Shown here: piece after piece, positions 31,180-40,192 of the stretch
How the letters are laid out: each line of letters starts with the position of its first letter
Position numbering within the stretch: position 1 is the stretch's first letter
From: Candidatus Gracilibacteria bacterium
GTDB taxonomy: Bacteria; Patescibacteriota; Gracilibacteria; BD1-5; JAGOOR01
Length of the DNA: 64,000 nucleotides
Assembly (NCBI GenBank): GCA_041660965.1
Contig: JBAZVH010000001.1
Coordinates: 124,001 to 188,000, forward strand
Direction: 5' to 3'
Notes under the pieces: model-generated
The model's input: the letters and a program-made list of their open reading frames with translations, nothing else
What the model was told of the DNA's origin: nothing
Database searches by the model: none
Made by a program: the position numbers and the translations under genes

Positions 31180-33841
31180 TTTTTTTGAGAGTTATTTTAG
31201 CAAATTCTCAGAGAATATATCCGAGAATAGGGAGGATAACCATATACCCAAAATGAGCTATCGTGAGTGAAGAAAATGATACAAATCAAAAGCGTGCACC
31301 GAGAGGCGACATAAGAAGTCCAAAGTGAAGAATCACTGAGAGAGCAACCGCTCATACGAGCCATCGATTTACCCTGAGATCAAAAGCACCAAGACGACCA
31401 CATCCGAGAGAACGTAACATCTGATATAGTACAGAAGTGGTGACAGCAAGCGTCTGAGCGAGCATGAGATTTTCTTTGTAAAATAAGAGAAAAATACTTC
31501 CTACTACGAAAGTACCAATAATACCTGAGATGACGATAAATCATTTTATACCAGCCAGCAGACTTTCATCAACTGGTTTTCTCTGCATCACATCTTGTTC
31601 TGTATCCTGTGTTGAGAGTGCAAGAGCGGGGAAACTATCAGTCACGAGATTGATCCATAGAATCTGTATCGCAAGAAATGGAACAATCAGGGCATCGTGA
31701 AAGAATATGACTGCAAGAGCGACGAGAAAAACCTCATAAAAATTACAGGCCAGCAAGTATTTTATAAATTTTTTCGTATTATCATATACCCGTCTCCCCT
31801 CTTCAACTCATGCAACAATGGAAGCAAAATTATCATCGAGTAAGACCATGTCAGATGCATCACGTGCGACATCAGTTCAGCGAATACCCATAGCAATTCC
31901 GATATCAGATTGTTTGAGTGCAAGGGCATCATTGACACCATCTCCCGTCATTGCCACGATATGTCATTGTGCCTTGAGGAGACGAATGATACGGAGCTTA
32001 TCTTGAGGAGCAATACGTGAAAATATACTGATAGATTTCAGTTTTTCAGAGAGCTCTTCATCAGTCATATCGGCAAGTTTTGTAGCATCGAGAGTTTCTC
32101 CTGCAAGCCCAATCATATTCCCTACTGCACCAGCTGTAAGCTCAGAATCACCTGTGATCATAATCACACGTATTCATGCTGTCTGGCATATCGCAATAGC
32201 TGGAGCCACCTCAGGACGTGGAGGATCCATCATGGCAGTAAATCCGACAAAGACTAAGCCCGATTCCGATTCCTCCAGAGTGATCTTCTTTGTTCATTCT
32301 TCTTTGTTCATTCTTCATTCTTCATTTTGTACTTTGTCTTTTGTCTTTTGTATTCATGAGAGGTCTCGATATGCCATCGCCAGTACCCGCTTACCACCTC
32401 TAGCATACTGCGCAAAAATGTCATACAGTTCTTTTTTTCTTTCTTCTGTAAGAGAAACAATTTCTCAATTCAAAAGTTCCGAAGTGACCAATTCCATAAT
32501 TCGTTCTGGTGCTCATTTTACATATGAACGCAAAAATGTACCATGATCTCGAATAATAGACATACGCTTTCGTTCACTATCAAATGGGAATTCTAAAAGA
32601 GAGGGGTATCGTGATTCTATCTCAGATTTCCTACACTGCAGAGATTCAGCAAATTGAAGAAGTCCAATCTCTGTCGGATCACCGAAGAGCTGTTCTTTTC
32701 CTGATGAATCTTTTCCATATCCTGCCTTATTGCACCCCACAGATATCTCAAGTAATATTTTCTCACCCTCTTCATCGTGTCACTCATCACTCGTCACACG
32801 TCACTTTCAATTTGTGTAAATATCAACAACCTGCATTTCAGATTTTGTCAGCGTACCTGTTTTATCAGTACAAATAACCGTCACACGTCACAGTGTTTCT
32901 GAGGAAGGCAGTTTGCGCACGAGGACATTTTTTTTGACAAGACGTTTCGTCGCAAGTGCAAGTCATAAGGCAACTACTGCTGGGAGTCATTCGGGAATAG
33001 CTGAGACAGCGAGACTGACCGCTACTAATAGAGAATGACTTATATTCCCACCTGAAAACACGAGAATAGCGACAATAATAAGACAGAGAATGACAATAAA
33101 AATAGCAATCTTACGGGAGAATTCTTCGAGTTTACGAGAAAATGGGTTGGCCTCATCGACGATTTGCCCGACCATCCCAGAAATATGTCCGAGTTCTGTA
33201 TTGGCACCAGTTGCGACCACAACAGCCCGACCAGATCCAGCCGCAACAGCTGTCCCCTGATACACCATATTGACCCTATCAGAAAGAGGTGTATTTTCAG
33301 TGATAATATTTTTCGTTTTTTCCTGGGCGACACTTTCACCCGTAAGAATCGCTTGATTGATACGAAGTCATGCAGATTCTATGATACGAGCATCCGCCAC
33401 TATTCTCTCTCCTTCATCGAGGAGGAGGATATCTCCTGGCACAACATCAGATGCTGAGATAACCTGGAGAAATCAATCACGCATAACTCGTGCCTGCGGC
33501 GTCAAGAGTGAACGAAGATGTTCGAGTGTTTTTTCTGTTTTAAATTCTTGAGCTACACCAATAAGGGTATTAATGACGACGATAATAAGGATAACAGTGG
33601 CATCGATATAGGATTTTTCGAGAAGAGCTGAAAACACAGCGGCGGCAATCAATACCCACACGAGCGTTGATTTTAGCTGCTCACCTATCATCGCAAAGAT
33701 GCTTCTTCGTTTGGGTTGTGGGAGTCTATTATATCCAACATGTTTTAATATATCACTCGCTTGCTGCCCCGTAAGTCATTGCGGTGAAACTGAAAATGCA
33801 GCAAGTGTTTCTTCTATCGGAAGAGAATGAAAATTCATCAT
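31166..33841 (-). CDS. P-type cation-transporting ATPase (Ca/Mg type)
   Basis: A P2-type ATPase that moves cations across the cytoplasmic membrane. The 891-residue frame has the N-terminal cation-ATPase domain, TM segments 1-2 and an actuator domain with [29 protein letters not shown] forms the TM4 ion site, followed by the phosphorylation site [12 protein letters not shown] near residue 325. A nucleotide-binding domain follows with [10 protein letters not shown], then [20 protein letters not shown] and a C-terminal set of TM segments. The PEGL motif, with Gly as TGA, points to the Ca-type pumps. Two low-complexity tracts lie in the nucleotide-binding domain near residues 345-358 and 495-519. 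More than 15 TGA codons. Confidence 0.95.
32286..32355. repeat. Low-complexity tandem tract inside the P-type ATPase gene
   Basis: Repeated TTGTTCATTCTTC and TTTGTCTTTTG units, translated on the coding strand as [19 protein letters not shown]. Related to tracts at 3666-3712 and 33890-33921. Confidence 0.65.
32766..32805. repeat. CACTCATCACTCGTCACACG repeat inside the P-type ATPase gene
   Basis: Repeats of TCACTCATCAC/TCGTCACACG, translated on the coding strand as a Ser/Asp/Gly-rich stretch between the phosphorylation site and the nucleotide-binding domain. Confidence 0.5.
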
Positions 33842-33889
33842 ACTCTGATAGTACCTTATTTTTGTTTTAAAAGCAAGACAATAAGCTAT

Positions 33890-33921
33890 TTTGTACTTTG
33901 TATTCTGTATTTTGTATTTTT
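33890..33921. repeat. TTTTGTACTTTGTATTC-type intergenic repeat
   Basis: Imperfect units of TTTGTATTTTG directly after the 3' end of the convergent tRNA-Arg gene. Same family as the in-frame tracts at 3666-3712 and 32286-32355. Confidence 0.55.
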
Positions 33922-33995
33922 TGGTGCCCCGAACAGGAATCGGACCTGTATTTGCTCGTTAGGAGTGAGCTGTTCTTCCATTAAACTATCGGGGC
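33922..33995 (-). tRNA. tRNA-Arg (anticodon CCT)
   Basis: Acceptor GCCCCGA pairs with TCGGGGC, and the T arm is CAGGTCCGATTCCTG. The anticodon loop CTCCTAA reads AGG codons. The last anticodon-stem pair is an A-C mismatch. CCA is encoded. A tRNA for AGG is consistent with Arg codons other than CGN being in use. Confidence 0.9.
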
Positions 33996-34094
33996 GTTTC
34001 GCTAGAAGCCAGTATATTCAATGACTCAAAGTTGCAAGGTTGATTTTATAGGTTTTTCTCTATACTGCCGATATATTATTTCCTGTGTTTTATT

Positions 34095-35564
34095 ATGGCC
34101 GCTGAAAAAGGTAATGTCATCGTCAGTTTCGACAACGTCTGTTTCTCATTTAATGATAAGAAAAAAATCATCCTCGAATGTGCTGATTTTACTGTGCGTG
34201 AAAATACCAAGATCACGATTATGGGACAAAATGGCGCTGGTAAGTCCACGATTTTTAAGCTCCTGATGCGAGAGCTGAAGCCAGAATCAGGGCAAGTGAA
34301 TATCGTCGCATGAAATAAAATCGCGATTGCCAGGCAAGTGCTTCCTCGAGACCAACTTCATCTGACTCTTGAAGAATATTTTGCAACTGCTTTCCCAACG
34401 AAAGAAAAACATCTTGATAAAAAAATCGAAGAAGTGATGGACGCTGTCAATCTCACTGTGAGCACAAAGAAACAGCTCAAAGATCTCTCTGGTGGACAAC
34501 AAGCTCGTGTCCTCCTCGCCTATGCCCTCATCCAAAAACCAGATATCCTCCTCCTCGACGAGCCAACCAATAATCTCGATGCCGATGGTATCGGACATCT
34601 TCTCAGTTTCCTATTAAGCTATGAAAAAACAGTGATTGTGATTAGTCACGATGCAGACTTTTTGAATGTCTTCACCGACGGAGTCCTCTATCTCAATGTC
34701 CAGAAACATCAGGTCGAGCAATACTGGGGCGACTACTATACCGTTATGGAGGATATACAAACTCAGATCGAGCGAGAACGGATGCAAAATGCTCGAATGG
34801 AAAAGGAGATTCAAGAGAAAAAAGACAAAATTAACTTCTTCGCAAATAAAGGAGGTAAGATGCGCAAACTCGCGAGCAAGATGCGAGACGATGTCGAGGA
34901 AGCAGAAGATAATACTGTCATCGTCCGAAAAGATGATAAAACCATTCAAAAATTTCATATTGATTATGGGAATTTTATCGGACCGATTATCACCATCTCA
35001 AAAATCACCCTGATGAATCGTGAACACGAAATAGTCGCTCACGATATGGAACTCGTTATCACAAAATGAGAACGCTATATTCTCACGGGGCCAAATGGTA
35101 TCGGTAAATCGACGCTCCTCAAGAAACTCGTCAATAAAACTGACCCCTATGCTGTGATTACTGAAGGCGTAAACATCGGTTATTACAGTCAAGATTTCGA
35201 AGCACTTGATATGGAACAAACGGTCTGGGAATCACTCCAATCTGTTACTGATGTTATCACTGACCAGGAGACATTTCGAGTCGCATCACAGTTTCTCCTC
35301 ACAAGTGATCTCCTCAAAAATAAAGTCTATTCTCTTTCCGAATGACAAAAGGGTCTCCTCTGTTATGCACGATTTATCATCCAAAAACCCGATCTCCTTA
35401 TCCTCGATGAACCAACGAATCATATTAATTTTCGACATATTCCAGTGATTGCAGCATCTCTGAATACCTACGAGTGAGCCCTGATTATGGTCAGTCATGA
35501 TGAAGGATTTGTACAGGCAATTGAAGATGTCCGAGAGATTGACCTCAAGCGGCTTATTAAATAA
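34095..35564 (+). CDS. ABC-F family ATPase
   Basis: A soluble twin-ABC protein that acts on the ribosome rather than as a transporter; relatives include EttA, Uup and YdiF. The 489-residue chain has a first ATPase domain (Walker A MGQNGAGKSTIFKLLMREL, signature LSGGQQARVLLAYALI, Walker B ILLLDEPTNNLD), a charged linker helix pair (RERMQNARMEKEIQEKKDKI), and a second ATPase domain (GPNGIGKSTLLKKL, signature SLSEGQKGLLCYARF, ILDEPTNHINF). Glycines in both the second signature and its upstream strand are TGA. The subgroup cannot be named with certainty. The HIT gene follows after 13 bases. Confidence 0.93.
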
Positions 35565-35577
35565 GTAATTTATTTCT

Positions 35578-36048
35578 ATGGTAAAAATAGGAACACGCGC
35601 TGACTACCACAAAATTCTCAATGGTAGATCATGTCTCGGCAAAGAAGATTGCCCATTTTGTGATACAGAAAATATGAAAGAAGATATTATTTGGGAAGGT
35701 AAGAACTGGATTCTCCTTTACAATAAATATCCCTATACTGGTAATGATCGCCATATTGTCGCCATTCCTCGAGAGCACAAGACATTGAGTAGTGAACTCT
35801 CACCCGAAGAATTTACCGAACTCCACGACGTGCACACTCGTGTCAAAGGATTTTTCTGAGAAGAAAATTATTTCTCATTCACTCGTGAAACTTTTTCAAA
35901 TACTCGAAGCGTTGAGCATTATCATATTCACTTTCTTGCAGGAATCATACAAGGCAAATATCTCAGAAAAATGCTCGAAAATCAGGGGTTTCCTGTCAAA
36001 GAAGACAAGCTGGAGATGAAAGTTGTAATTAGGGAAGGGGGAGTATAA
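35578..36048 (+). CDS. HIT-family hydrolase or transferase
   Basis: A small nucleotide hydrolase of the histidine triad superfamily. It has 156 residues: an N-terminal zinc-type pair (CPFCDTENMKEDIIWEGKNW), NKYPYTGNDRHIVAIPREHK, and the active-site triad EHYHIHFLAG, which is the H-x-H-x-H motif. The CPFC pair and the R-H-I-V-A-I-P-R-E-H-K strand resemble the HIT group that includes galactose-1-phosphate uridylyltransferase-like proteins. The substrate is not evident. One TGA (Gly) is read through. It sits between an ABC-F ATPase and a DUF4145 protein on the same strand. Confidence 0.88.
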
Positions 36049-36060
36049 TTGTTTGTAATT

Positions 36061-36777
36061 ATGCCCACTGATTTTAAAATATATTGCAACAAATGTAAAA
36101 ATGAAAACAATCATAAAATTCTACGAGAAATAGAAGAAAGTTGATGGAATGATAATGTTGGTCAACACAAGGAAGTGTGGCAAATAAATAAATGTTTAGG
36201 CTGCGGAAGTAACAGTTTCAGATATAGTGGGTGGTGTGAGGAAGATCGCGATCCTGAAACATGAGATATTAAAGAGGATATAGAAATTTATCCCGACAGA
36301 GAGTTTTTGAAAATAGATATTAAAAATTATTACCGAACTCCTGCTACTATTAGAGCGCTCTGCAAAGAGACAATATGTGCATATAACAAGGATTTGTTTT
36401 TTCTTTGTGCAGCTTGATTAAGGGCAATTATAGAGGCCATTTGTACTGAAAAGAATATTCTAAGTGGCCCTGCCAAAGACCAGAAAACTGGAGAGCTCAA
36501 AAAACGAAAAAATCTAGAAGGCAGAATTAATGAATTAGCAAAGGTGGGTCTTTTAACAAATAAACAAGCAAATATTTTACATCAACAGAGATTTCTCGGA
36601 AATGATGCTTTACATGAATTCATACCAAGCTCATCAGAAACTCTAAAAATTGCAATTGAGATTGTTGATTATATATTGTATACTCTCTATGAAATAGTTG
36701 AAAAAGAAGAAACACTTGAAGCGTGGAGAGAATTAGATAAAAGAAAAGGATTAAAGCATAAACACTATACTAAATAA
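36061..36777 (+). CDS. DUF4145 protein with N-terminal zinc ribbon
   Basis: A 238-residue soluble protein. The N-terminus is a zinc ribbon (YCNKCKNENNHKIL then KCLGCGSNSFRY) and the C-terminal half is a DUF4145 helical domain (FLCAAGLRAIIEAICTEKNI, LAKVGLLTNKQANILHQQRF, LGNDALHEFIPSS). DUF4145 is HEPN-like and often found near restriction or abortive-infection genes, so a defence role is plausible but not shown. The gene is visibly more A/T-rich than its neighbours, and its codon use leans to AAA, ATA and TTA, yet it uses TGA for Gly four times, so it is functional under this code. Confidence 0.75.
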
Positions 36778-36800
36778 CTTATTTTTATAAAATTCATTCT

Positions 36801-37640
36801 ATGAAACCAACCATCGAAGAGCTTGAAAAAAATTATAATTCAATGAGAGACGACCAAATTCTAGGACTACTAGAGGAAGAAGGGATGAGACCTGAAGCGA
36901 TAAAGATATTAAAAGATATAGTTAAAAAAAGATGACTCAAATATGAGAGCACTCCTACTAAACATCATGCACAGAAAAGTCTTAAAAAACAAGAAGAAAC
37001 CCCAAAAAAAAATAAAACAATTATACGGAGAATTATAGAATGAATCTTAATAATAGGAGGAGTCATTCTAGCATTAGTATTATATGGAATTGCTGGTATG
37101 GCAGGAGATATAGTGGGGAAAAAATCCAATCAAGTAGACCTCTCAGAAGAAATGACTACATATGGGCTCCAATTAGGACAACTTAAAGAAAAATACTGAA
37201 ATTCAGAAAATTCAATGAAAGATTTCTCGCAAGAAATAAAAAATATAAAGCAAGAAGGGGAACTAATAAAAGAAAGATTAGGAGCCGAAAAGTGGCAAGA
37301 AGAAATAGCATGAATGAAAATTTCATGGGAATATGCAACTTTATTAAAAAGAGATGCTATGATTTCTTTAGCAAACATACAGGAGGGTATTCCATATAAA
37401 ATAATTAATTCTCAAGAATTAACAGATTTGGAAGAAAAAATGAAAAAACTCATAAAAAATAATTTTGAGAAAGTTCAGAAACAAAAACAATCAGAAGAAA
37501 TTTCAATACAAAATATGATTGAAAAATGAGAGATTAACATTAAGGAAATTGATAAAAAATGATTAATAAAATCTGCTCAAGAGGCATTTACAAATTCATC
37601 TAAAAAAGATATTGAATTATATAATACTCTATTTAATTAA
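36801..37640 (+). CDS. Single-span membrane protein with coiled coils
   Basis: A 279-residue protein of unknown function. A small helical N-terminal module (SMRDDQILGLLEEEGMRPEA) and a basic linker precede one membrane segment (GILIIGGVILALVLYGIAGM), and the remainder is a long Lys/Glu-rich coiled coil (YGNSENSMKDFSQEIKNIKQ and following). Five or more TGA codons are Gly. Like the DUF4145 gene 23 bases before it, it is A/T-rich, and the two may form a small acquired operon. A membrane effector paired with a soluble HEPN-like protein would fit a defence pair; this is an inference from context only. Confidence 0.6.
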
Positions 37641-37649
37641 CTTTTATAT

Positions 37650-38270
37650 ATGGCCAAAGAAGATATCATGATCGTGACCGTGCCAAATACGGCACTCTTC
37701 CCTACTGGTGCTCACCACGAGGGTTTTATTCCTCACGCTGAGCATGACTTACGTCGGGTTATCCTCGATAATTTTAGCTACACTCGTAGAGGAGATGCTG
37801 AAGTAGATTTTACGATGAAACAACCTATTTCCTACGCTGTTATCAGAAATACTGAATGAAAAGTATTTGCCTATCAGCGCGGCAGCAAACGAGAAGGATT
37901 TCACGAGACGCGTCTTGCTGGGAAGTGGGCATGTGGTATTGGTGGACATATCGAGGCAGAAGATGAAGAAACTGGGGATATCCTCGCAGATTCTCTCCGT
38001 CGTGAACTTGAGGAAGAGATCACACTCCACGGAAATATTCTCTCTATCGAACCAATCGGATATATCAACAGTGAAAAGGATGAAGTCAGCAAAGTCCATA
38101 TCGGTGTCCTCTATGTGATCACAACTGACTCAAAAACTGCAGAAGGAAGCGAGGAAGTCGTGAATGAAGGTTTTTATACTTCTGACGAACTCAGAGAAAT
38201 GATGGCAAATCCAGAGACAACATGGGAAGAGTGGACAAGAATCGCTTTACGAGCGATTCAAAGTAGTTAG
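37650..38270 (+). CDS. Nudix hydrolase
   Basis: Hydrolyses a nucleoside diphosphate linked to another moiety. The 206-residue chain has a 60-residue N-terminal extension rich in His (ALFPTGAHHEGFIPHAEHDL), then YAVIRNTEGKVFAYQRGSKR. The Nudix box starts GIGGHIEAEDEETGDI and continues LADSLRRELEEEITL, which contains R-E-L-x-E-E with the metal-binding glutamates. One TGA (Gly) is used. The last three codons, AGT AGT TAG, lie inside the left inverted arm of the four-helix-bundle cassette, so the C-terminus may have been rewritten by that insertion. Confidence 0.88.
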
Positions 38271-38298
38271 TAGATAGTAACTAGTAGTTAGTAATTAC
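38262..38298 (+). repeat. Left inverted arm of the second four-helix-bundle cassette
   Basis: AGTAGTTAGTAGATAGTAAC followed by TAGTAGTTAGTAATTACT. It is the complement in type of the right arm at 38670-38738, and also matches the empty element at 2131-2199. Confidence 0.65.
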
Positions 38299-38304
38299 TC
38301 GCTT

Positions 38305-38658
38305 ATGGCCCACGATTTTCAAAAACTTACCGTTTGGAAGCTTGCTTTTGAGCTTAACAAAGATATATATTTGATAACCAAGAACTTTCCGAAAGAAGAA
38401 ATATTTGGACTCACAAGTCAGATAAGGAGAGCAGCCATCTCAATACCAGCAAATATTTCCGAATGAGCTGGCAGAAAAACACCAAAAGATTTTTATCATT
38501 TTCTTTCAATCGCGCAAGGTTCCTGCAATGAAGTTCTCACAATGATTCTCTTGGCTGAAGATATTTGATATATTGATAATGAAACTGTTATAAATTTAAT
38601 AAAAAAATGTGACGAAATTGGTAAAATGATTACCTGACTTCAAAAAACACTCAATTAA
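38305..38658 (+). CDS. Four-helix-bundle protein (S23/IVP family), second copy
   Basis: A 117-residue paralog of the gene at 25830. Signature: FQKLTVWKLAFELNKDIYLI, FPKEEIFGLTSQIRRAAISI, PANISEGAGRKTPKDFYHFL, and IAQGSCNEVLTMILLAEDIG. Three TGA codons are Gly, again including the glycine of NISEG. Roughly half its residues match the first copy, so duplication is not recent. It is inserted tightly between the Nudix gene stop and the sufC start, within a pair of TAGTTAGT-type inverted arms. Such proteins are known as cargo of 23S rRNA intervening sequences, whose ends are also complementary; here the cassette is outside any rRNA gene. Confidence 0.9.
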
Positions 38659-38669
38659 CTCGCATCAAT

Positions 38670-38738
38670 CTAACTACTAACTACGTGTTATCCGTCCCCC
38701 GTCTAACTACTACCTACTAACGACTAATTACTACTCAC
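38670..38738 (-). repeat. Right inverted arm of the second four-helix-bundle cassette
   Basis: CTAACTACTAACTAC and, after about 18 bases, CTAACTACTACCTACTAACG then ACTAATTACTACTCACT. The ATG of sufC follows directly. Confidence 0.65.
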
Positions 38739-38739
38739 T

Positions 38740-39480
38740 ATGCTTATAATATCGGATTTACATGCCCAGGTCGCTGAAACAGAAATTCTCAAATGAATTA
38801 CGCTCACTATAGAAAAAGGTAAAAATACCTGTATTCTCGGGAAAAATGGCTCTGGAAAATCTTCTCTTGCGAGTGTTATTATGGGGAATCCTCTCTACGA
38901 AGTTACCGATGGCACTATCATGCTTGATGGAGATGATCTCCTGGCGATGTCACCGGAAGAACGTTCACTTCGAGGCATTTTTCTCTCTTTTCAAAATATC
39001 ACAGAAATAAAAGGCATTAAAGTCAGTGAGTACCTCAGAACTATTTATAATCTCCATCTCCCAAGGATTGCACCTGGCACAGCTCCGCTCTCCCCCATGC
39101 TCTTTAGTCGTTTTATAAAACCTATTCTCATAACCTGTGATATTCCTGAATCATTTCTCGAACGTGATCTGAATGTATGATTTAGCGGAGGAGAAAAGAG
39201 GAAACTGGAAGTATTGCAGCTCAAACTGATAGCACCAACCTATATTATCCTCGATGAAATAGATAGTGGTTTGGATCTCGATGCCTTCCAACTGGTCGCA
39301 AAAATGCTCTCCGAATGTGCGAGTCCAGAGCGAAGTATTATTATTATCACACATTATTTTGAGATTCTTGAAAGTATTCCTGTAGACCAAGTGATTGTGA
39401 TGCGTGATGGAAAGATAGAGCGCTCTGGAGGACAAAAACTCGCTACAGAAATACGGCGAAAAGGTTTTAATGAGAAATAA
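38740..39480 (+). CDS. sufC: SufC-like Fe-S cluster assembly ATPase
   Basis: The ATPase of the SUF scaffold, which normally works with SufB and SufD. The 246-residue product has Walker A ILGKNGSGKSSLASVIMG, the SufC-specific GIFLSFQNITEIKGIKV segment, the signature NVGFSGGEKRKLEVLQLKL with the glycine of VGFSGG encoded by TGA, and Walker B YIILDEIDSGLDLDAFQLV. ITHYFEILESIPVDQVIVM also matches the family. sufB and sufD are not beside it in this window, which is unusual, because the three are generally adjacent. Its start lies immediately beyond the right arm of the four-helix-bundle cassette, so separation from an earlier operon by insertion is possible. Confidence 0.88.
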
Positions 39481-39551
39481 GATGAGTGTCAAGAGCAATG
39501 CCTCTCTCAAAGATTTGCACTCACAAAAAAACTCTGATAGGATACTGATAT

Positions 39552-40079
39552 ATGAAAAACTCCTACCAATCCCAACGCGAAGAAACCATTATCGCTCAAA
39601 AAAACAGTGCGAAGAAAACGCTTATCACAACCTATAAACTCCCAAAAAGTACGAAGTACATAGGATGTATCGATTTAACCGATGTGAAAACACGAGAATT
39701 TATCATCCAATGACTCGTCGATATCGGAGTAAGTGTTTTTGTTATAGGAAAAACATCTGTGGAGAGTGATTATATCCGTGTTGTAAAAGATTTTTCTGAT
39801 ACGCTTCTTTCTGGATGTGACTTTCTTGTCTCTGATACACAAACAAACCCCGCTCGAATTACAGCATGTATTCTCGCTGGTATCGTCCCAATAGTCCCAA
39901 AAAATACACCATTTAAAAATATGTTTTCTCAGTTTAACCCGATGGAATTTACGGGGAATAGTTATATCTACGAAGGTGGTCAATATCAAATCTTTGCAAG
40001 TACTGTGGCACTACTCGAAAATATGAAGTTCCCTGCTGATCGTGAGATTCTCCTCAAAAATGTCGTGAAGACGCTGTAA
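39552..40079 (+). CDS. Conserved protein, possibly glycosyltransferase-like
   Basis: A 175-residue soluble protein I cannot name. It has alternating strands and helices: LITTYKLPKSTKYIGCIDLT, LVDIGVSVFVIGKTSVESDY, LSGCDFLVSDTQTNPARITA, and ACILAGIVPIVPKNTPFKNM. The last block, a Rossmann-like segment followed by GIVPIVP and a small C-terminal helix, resembles the donor half of GT-B glycosyltransferases such as starch synthases, where an A-x-x-x-G-x-x-P-I-V motif recurs. No acceptor domain is present and the chain is too short for a full enzyme. One TGA is read as Gly. It precedes topA with a 113-base gap. Confidence 0.5.
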
Positions 40080-40192
40080 ATTTAGACATAAAAGACCAAA
40101 AATCAGCAAATAAGTTTCATCTATAAAAAATAATAGAGAGACTTGTCAACTGATTTTTTTTGCTCCGTTCATTTTTTTTCTACACTGAAAGC

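Noticed and set aside
32154..32546. Plus-strand ORF of 130 residues and similar long shadow ORFs (for example 10450-10992 in other frames, 12064-12762, 18267-18638, 56481-56936)
   Set aside because: They are antisense shadows of recognisable genes and have no family features.
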